From assembly GCA_024734555.1 (NCBI GenBank), contig JANPWX010000209.1, positions 558,001 to 622,000 of the forward strand: a DNA stretch of 64,000 nt, in the 5' to 3' direction. This stretch comes from Trochalopteron elliotii (lineage: Eukaryota > Chordata > Aves > Passeriformes > Leiothrichidae). Both the position numbers and the translations under genes were made by a program. Positions 58,193 to 64,000 of this stretch are shown here, piece by piece; position 1 is the stretch's first letter; each line of letters starts with the position of its first letter. The notes under the pieces are model-generated. The model saw nothing but the letters and a program-made list of their open reading frames with translations. It made no database searches and had not been told where the DNA came from.

Positions 58193-59555
58193 TGTGGTGG
58201 TTTAGCACAGATGTGATGGTTTGTTTGTTTTTTTTTCTTAAAGAAGTTATAGCATGGATTGGCAGCTTGGCTGACTAATAGAATTGTTCATGCCTCTGGA
58301 GGACCCAGGCTTAAATCAGAGATCCCAGGTGACTCGGCCCTTTTTTCCTACTTCCAGCCAGAGAAGGTAACACAGCTCTAAAGAGAGGCCCAGGCTGGCC
58401 AGGCCTCGCTTCTCCCCCCGTGTTGGGGGGAACCAGCCCTGGTCTGGCTGTGCCTCTGGGCCCCCACTGGTTGCCAGGGGTGGAGGTTGCAGCTGAGATT
58501 CCTGACTGCCTGAGCTGCTCCGAGCTGCTCCAATCAGCATGAGTTTCTTCCCCACCTGCCCTTCCCCATCGGCCCAGCTCAGCCTTGAAGTCAGCTGCTG
58601 CCCGGAGAAAAAAAGACCTGGGCAAACTTAACTCTTTCTTGGCACGAATGAAATTCCCAAAGCCCAGATTTTTTCCTTAGAGAAAGAGACACGGCCAAAT
58701 TGAAGACATGTAAAAAGACAGTATGAAGATCTCAAAGTCAGTAAAGGAAGAGTAACTTTTTAGGTGGAAGAGATGACAAGTTACCTTGGTTCTAGGCTAA
58801 AAATCTCCTATAAGTTATGGTAACAGACTACAATATGAATATGCTGGAATAATCCTTTAAATCATGGACAATATGAATTGGGGAGATGATTTGTGGATTC
58901 TTTGAACAAAGGTATGGGTGATTTATTGAGTGAATATTGAATTAGAAGTTGTGATTTGAGTGGTCCCATGAGAGGTTTGAACACAGAGAAATGAGAAGAA
59001 CCTCCCGGGCCAGCAAAAAAGGTAAGAAGACATCTCTGTTCCGTAAGTTGAAGAATCCTTTGCCTTTGAAGTTGCCTATCTTTAAAAGTGCCACCACAAT
59101 ATACATATGTGTAAGTCAATGACCCATAAGTGTGGTCATGGGAAACGCTACATGATATGAGAAGTTCCACAACTGCAGAAGTTTCCTGAGCAGGCTGCTT
59201 TTGTGTAAGTTAGAAGCCACAAACAGACTCTTTCTCTTGTAGAAAGTTACCAAACAATAAGAGAGACTTCTCTCTCTCAAAGACTGAATGAAAGACTGTT
59301 TTGTAAGTAGTACTAACCTGGAGTTCTGAGTTTTACCTCTTTACACTGTTTGTAAAGAATGAACAGTTTGTAGTGAAAGAAAGGGTTGTTTTAGAAATTT
59401 CATCTGTGTTTTTTTTAATTTTCTTTTGTGTGTGTTAATAAAATGTATCTGTTTACCTTAAGCTGAACCCTGTTTTGCCTTTTTCTCCCAAATCCTATCT
59501 CCCAGAGAAAAAAAAAAGTGCAAATACTAAATTCGGTGAGTGTAAAACCACCACA
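58193..59555 (+). mobile_element. Long solo LTR-like element with 11-bp inverted ends (1363 bp)
   Basis: It opens TGTGGTGGTTTAGCACA and closes GTAAAACCACCACA. The first and last 11 bases are perfect inverted repeats with TG...CA ends. CAGAT is duplicated on each side (58188-58192 and 59556-59560). AATAAA lies near 59438. I see no coding capacity. The features fit a long avian ERV LTR. A non-autonomous element with inverted ends is less likely because of the TG/CA termini. Confidence 0.85.
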
Positions 59556-59600
59556 CAGATCTACTCTACAGTTGGTTGCAGCATTTTGCTGGACTCTGGC
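59556..59600. other. Short spacer
   Basis: The CAGAT duplication followed by about 40 bases of unassigned sequence before ERV-D. Confidence 0.4.
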
Positions 59601-60036
59601 TGTCGTGACAGGTAGAAGAATTATAAAAGAATGGCCTCATAAAATCAGGCCTGCTCTATTAAATTAATAGCTAACCTAGTCATCTCTTCTAAGTGTAGTT
59701 ACGCAACTGGCAAGTTCCCATGCAAAAACAATCTTGGTATGAGAACTCATTAGCACAACAACCTATTCTTGTGTTGAAAAACAAATGCACCTGCAATAAC
59801 AAGGGATTTGTCCCATAAGAATCAGTAAACAAAGTATGTAAATAATCCAAGAATAGAGATATTTGATGGACAAGTAAACTACCTTTTATTATCCAATAGA
59901 GTAATCTGCAAGAAAGCTATTAACCAATTAAAGTTGTACACGAGGTCTGTAAAAACTGTATAAAATGAGATGTGTGAATAAAGAATCAGTTTTTTCAGCA
60001 TGAAGATAATGGAGTCTCAGCTGACCTATTACAACA
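59601..60036 (+). repeat. ERV-D LTR (class II-like)
   Basis: The right end is defined by ...TTACAACA followed by TC and a TGG primer site. TATAAAA at 59959-59965 and AATAAA at 59977-59982 give a compact promoter layout like that of the ERV-A LTR. The left end at TGTCGTGACA (59601) is a guess. No second LTR was found. Confidence 0.6.
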
Positions 60037-60038
60037 TC

Positions 60039-60056
60039 TGGTGACACAACACGATC
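60039..60056 (+). promoter_or_regulatory. ERV-D primer-binding site
   Basis: TGGTGACACAACACGATC starts two bases after the LTR. The first seven bases match the tRNA-Trp type used by avian alpharetroviruses. The remainder is mismatched in a way that CpG decay and one deletion could explain. The tRNA identity is uncertain. Confidence 0.5.
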
Positions 60057-60399
60057 ATGGGAGGCAACGGCCGAGCTTGCTGTGGAAAAAGGACGGGAGC
60101 CAAATCGAGATGGGACTTAGACATGGAACACGAAAAGTCACGAACGAACAGCCAGCAGCAAAATAAAATTCAAGCACTGAATACACAAAGCCTAGAAAGG
60201 CTACAGCTACAACCAGCTGCAGGATGGCTTGAAATAAGCAAGGCAAGAACCAGCCAATGGAGTGGGACCTGAGCAGTGAGTGCACGGGGCCACAGACAGC
60301 GTGGAACACATAAAAGTAAACACAGTTTCTGCGAAGGTGCCTCCCAGGAGAGAGCAGGTAGTCACAAATGGACTGAACACAAAGCAATCTTGAATCATC

Positions 60400-60555
60400 G
60401 GGAGACAGCAGTCCCAAGAACTGCGGTGAGTGAACAGGTCATGGACCAGACAATGCATTGTGTCCACTGAGAGGTGGGGGAACAGCAGTCCCAAGAACCA
60501 TAGTGAGTGAGCAGGTCATGGACCGGAAAACACGTCACGTCCACTGAGATGGGGG
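60400..60555 (+). repeat. Tandem duplication, unit about 77 bp, in the ERV-D leader
   Basis: ACAGCAGTCCCAAGAAC starts at 60405 and again at 60482. Each copy continues through GTGAGTGA.CAGGTCATGGACC and GTCCACTGAGA. The two units differ at several positions. Confidence 0.85.
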
Positions 60556-60800
60556 AGAAAGATTAAGAACTGGCAAATACACTGTGGCCCTTGAGCTGGG
60601 GAGATCTGATCATAAATCATAAGAAAACACACCATAGAGCAAATTCATGGCATGGAGCGCACACATGTGAATGGAAGTAAGGCCATGGGATAACGTCCAG
60701 ACTGTGAGTTTGAATATATTGGGTAAACAGGGGATAAAAGGGGATGAAAGAGGATAAAAGGTAATTGCAAATTTTATTGCTATGGTTTAAAAAGCATAAC

Positions 60801-61085
60801 ATGAGAGTAGACGTACAAAATGCCTTTTCTGTCGAAAAGTGGGACGAGTTGGGGCAGTTTTTGTGGGCAGCAGCCACAGGGGATGATATGGTACCCACAA
60901 AATCTTTACCTACATGGTATTTAATTAGAAATTCATTTTAAAAATTATAATCTGCTGAAGGGACCACAGCTGCTGCAGCATCCGCCCCTCCATAGGCTCC
61001 AGAGACCTCTTGGTCAGTATCCCCTGCGTCTGTAGGTCCATTTCTGTTCCCTCTGCCCGTGAATGATGGAAAAATTACTTTTTAA
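60801..61085 (+). pseudogene. ERV-D gag relic: matrix end and linker
   Basis: ATG 60801 opens a 46-codon frame, too short for most gene finders. It contains WDELGQFLWAAATGDD and SLPTW, which align with the matrix block of ERV-A gag (WDKAGVKLWDLATKGN, then MLPSW). After TAA at 60939 and 60948 the same frame continues as an Ala/Pro/Ser-rich linker (SAEGTTAAAASAPP), also interrupted. The rest of the provirus is missing. This shows a second, related class II lineage in the window. Confidence 0.65.
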
Positions 61086-61257
61086 TTGTGTTTTTCATGT
61101 TGAAAAGACTGTTAAAAAATGTTATGGCCACTGCTTTCAGTCTAAGCCATGTGAGGATGTCAGCTGCATGGGGAAACGAAAAATGAACCAAGAGCCTGGA
61201 GCTGGAACATAGTTGTATGCGCCTGTAAGATAACTCATGCACAACTCAATTAATTCC
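61086..61257. other. Short unassigned stretch
   Basis: Sequence between the ERV-D relic and the next LTR. No feature recognised. Confidence 0.4.
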
Positions 61258-61800
61258 TGTCACAGTTTGAAAGACAGGTGTCTGCTAGGGAAGAGCAGAA
61301 GCCTCCCTTGGAACGGCGAATGTAACCCCCCCCCCTCTGAATTATTATAATTTTGAAATTAGGGGCTCTCAGACAAGGATATGAGAGATCTCAATAACAG
61401 TTCTTTACTAGTATGTATAACAAGGCAAACAAACAACAATAACTATGGTATTAACAACAAAACAGAACTAGGAACCTTGTAACAGCCTTCTCGGCTGAGA
61501 CGGGAAGGGATGGAGGAGAGGCTTTGCCTCACAAAACCCTGGGGCAGTCTGATCCCAGTGCCCCTGCAAGACTCTGAAGAGCACCAAGCTGGAACAGCAG
61601 GAATGAGCAGAAATTCCGGGCTGGTGGATGAGATGCATCAGAAGTTCCACACTGGTAGCTTCAACTGTGGGACATCCAGGCAGGACAGGGGGTGCGGTGC
61701 TACAGCTCAGCAAAAGACCCAGAGCAGTGCCAAAGAAGTGGCAGAGGTGGGACAGTGGCAGCCCAGCTCCAGCAGGGCAGGAGAAGGCAAGCTCAGAATT
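61258..61800 (-). mobile_element. Solo LTR, minus strand, related to the ERV-C LTR
   Basis: Its minus-strand 3' end (...CTTTCAAACTGTGACA) matches the 3' end of the ERV-C LTR, and similarity extends over several hundred bases. Examples are GACAGGTGTCTGC, TTATTATAATTTTGAAA and AACAGTTCTTTACTAGTATG, read on the plus strand here. No primer site or internal region adjoins it. The upstream edge is uncertain and could lie as far as 62100. A 195-codon minus frame (61468-62055) runs across it and is not considered a gene. Confidence 0.7.
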
Positions 61801-62100
61801 CCTGGACACATGAGGAGATGGTGGTAGATTCCTAGGACTGGACTCCAGGAGTGACAGTGAATTCTCCCTGCAGTAAACAACAGCTTGACTCTCCTTCTGG
61901 TGCTGAGGGTGAGAGAGAACACAGCTGCCCCCAGCGACGTCCCTTACCCCAAAAACTCGCAGTATCTTCTCTCTCCAAGAGAAAATCCCAGAGACAAATA
62001 AGTGTAGCCAGGTGCTACACTCCTCTCCTCTGATCACTTCATTTGTTTTTTGCATAAGTACCCATAAGTACCCAGTAATTAGTTTCCTGGAAACTAATTT

Positions 62101-62439
62101 TACTGGAATTCACTGGAAAAAAAATCTGTAAGTAAAAATGAAACAAATCTAACCCGCAACAACACCCCAGATGAAACACACTGGCAGCACAGGGCTGCCA
62201 GCTTCCACTCTCTAGGAAGCCACAGCGGCTGCAGAGGGTGGTGGGCAGTGGCGTGGTGACCGTCTGAGAGGGTGTCATCCTCTAGAAACCCTTGAACCCC
62301 TGGGCACCAGTCAGTCTGCAGCTCCATATGGAATGCACTAACTCTGAAGAAGACAGAAATCAGACAGCATTTCCTGCAATGCAAAGCCTTTCCAGAACTG
62401 AAAGTTCCAGTCATATTCCTTCCTAGTCCTCGTAGCACG
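62101..62439. other. No gene seen
   Basis: Unassigned sequence with frames on both strands and no recognisable motif. Confidence 0.35.
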
Positions 62440-63090
62440 AGCTTTTCAACAGACCCAGCAGCTTTGCTGGGGCGGGTCCCTCGATCGGTGGCCCCTCTCC
62501 TCGAAGCACCACTAGGTTTGAGTTGGGAGGCAGGAGCTATGGCGCTTTGTGCCTTTTAAACCTTATCTGTGTTTGTTTTTCGGTGTTTTCCTCTCTTTTG
62601 CTACAGGTGGTCTTTAGAGATTTTTTTGTGTTGCTTTTTTCCCTTCTGCTTTTCCACCTCAGGTGTTTGCAGGGGAGGAACCAAAGTGCTGCGGCCCCAA
62701 GAGGACTGCGGTGGGCCAAGCCAAGCAAACTCCCCCATCCCACACCTATCTGACACAACACTGGCTGTCCGGGCACCATGACAGCAGCGGCAGCACAAGC
62801 GGGATTTTGGCCGCCCTTTTTGGAGCGGTGCCTACCAGTCACTTGGAACCGGTTGACTTATATTTAACTGCTGTTCAGCGAGGAGACCTACAATGGAAAT
62901 GTGTACAGTGCAACAGTGTTTGTTTTTCCTTTCCCACACAGCGGCTGCAAGATGGTGGCAGCCAGAGTTTTCTTTCCCTCTCTTTCTGGCCTTCCCTCCC
63001 ACCCACGCCTTCCTCCTCACTTTCCCTTTTTCCCTGCGGGTGGCATAGTCCCTCCACTCCAGCATGGAGCAGTTTCTGACCACTCCTATT
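62440..63090. other. GC-rich stretch of unknown nature
   Basis: This patch is richer in G and C than its surroundings and has overlapping frames on both strands (for example 62663-63079 plus, 138 codons). CCTCTCTTTTGCTACAG near 62590 looks like a splice acceptor. It could be an exon-containing or promoter-like host segment or part of an unrecognised LTR. I cannot choose between these. Confidence 0.3.
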
Positions 63091-64000
63091 TAATGAAACC
63101 TTACATACTGTCTTTGTATGCCTTGAAAACGTGTTGATATAGGGTTTTTTAAGTTAATTTTGTTATCTGACAAAATTCTGACTTTTTTCATAGTTTTACA
63201 GTTGCTGGAGAGATTGAAAGTGGTAAATGCAATGCTTTATTACCTATCAAAGATTTTAACACAGAGTTAAATTTTAACACAGAGTTAAATTTCAAGTTGA
63301 TTTCTTGAACAAGAATACTAACAAACTTGCCAGATGTAATTACACAAAATACAATCACAAGGAGCTGCTCGGCTGTTCACTAGTCTGCCAAATGGCGCGT
63401 TATTATATGGTTTTTTGTTCAGTAACCCTGCATTCCAAAAGGTCTTACTAAATTTCTGTTTCTGTGAAATTTGCAGTTGCCGTGGATTTTTCTCTTAACT
63501 GAATTACTTATAAGTCCGGTATGATTCTTACAGCTTTTAATCCCTCCAATACACCATCGTGCAGCTATTTCTCTTACGGATTGTTCACCTTTTCATCGTC
63601 TTTTAGTGTTAATAGCAGTAGAATAAGCTACATCTTGTCATATCTAGAACTTTTAAAGCAATTTGTAGTTATGTTAAGGTTCAATATTTTAATGCTCTGT
63701 TACGTTAAGCTGAGCAAGGCCAAGTTCTATAAAGTCAATTTTTGCAAATTTCATTTCTTTAAAGTTTCAGAATTACTAAGTCTGGACAATGTTCTATTTC
63801 AGTTTTATATAGATCAAGTTACGTTTAGTATTAATAGTGATTAACGTTGCGGTTTTTTAAGTGTGCTTTTGTTCTACTGAGGTGATAACTGAGTTATATT
63901 TTATTAATTTAAAATCCTTTTGAGGCTGAGTTCTATTGAATTCATCTTATCAAACTTTTGTTCCGTCAAAATTCCTTTATACCAAATTTGAGTGTTATTC
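63091..64000. other. AT-rich end of window; no gene seen
   Basis: Bases 63521-63844 hold a 107-codon low-complexity frame rich in Ser, Phe and Leu, as expected by chance in AT-rich DNA. TTTTAACACAGAGTTAAAT repeats twice at 63255-63292. Confidence 0.4.

Noticed and set aside
61468..62055. 195-codon minus-strand frame
   Set aside because: It runs across a minus-strand LTR and its flank, has no recognisable motif, and differs from the frame in the related LTR.
1..64000. CRISPR arrays, operons, bacterial-type features, host exons
   Set aside because: No regularly spaced repeats, ribosome-binding-site-led gene strings or recognisable host protein exons were seen. The content is vertebrate retroelements and non-coding DNA.

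Overview
The window looks like bird nuclear DNA, most likely a passerine. It contains CR1-type LINE copies, endogenous retroviruses (ERVs) of all three classes and many single LTRs, and I saw no mammalian SINEs. I could not recognise any host protein-coding exon. Bases 1 to about 27.3 kb read as intergenic or intronic sequence with a few old CR1 and LTR pieces, short tandem repeats and some possible regulatory sites.

The core is a block of retroelements from 27.3 to 52.3 kb. ERV-A (27299-35204) is almost complete. It has two 344-bp LTRs (about 2% different) inside a 6-bp target duplication, a primer-binding site that exactly matches elongator tRNA-Met, a betaretrovirus-type gag, dUTPase-protease and pol, and an envelope of the alpharetrovirus type. 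Its gag-pro overlap keeps a textbook -1 frameshift signal. Gag, pro, pol and env all carry stops or frameshifts. Between pol and env lies an unbroken 186-codon frame with paired CxxC motifs that I cannot assign to a known retroviral gene. It is the best candidate here for something undescribed. ERV-B (36929-44488) is a class I element with a tRNA-His-type primer site, 4-bp target duplication, eroded gag and pol and a long but broken env. ERV-C (about 45.06-52.26 kb) is a class III-like element with a tRNA-Lys-like primer site. A 3.4-kb CR1 LINE has inserted into its gag, its RT is deleted and it has no 3' LTR.

From 53.3 to 62 kb there is a cluster of LTRs: 53353-54143, 54242-54889 (ERV-B family), 55826-56362 (6-bp duplication), 58193-59555 (11-bp inverted ends, 5-bp duplication), the LTR and gag stub of ERV-D (59601-61085), and a minus-strand LTR from 61258 that is related to the ERV-C LTR. 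A GC-rich unidentified stretch (62440-63090) and AT-rich sequence close the window.

The coding content is therefore almost all retroelement. The elements have inserted in and beside one another, as expected in a gene-poor region that tolerates insertions. None encodes a complete set of functional proteins as it stands.
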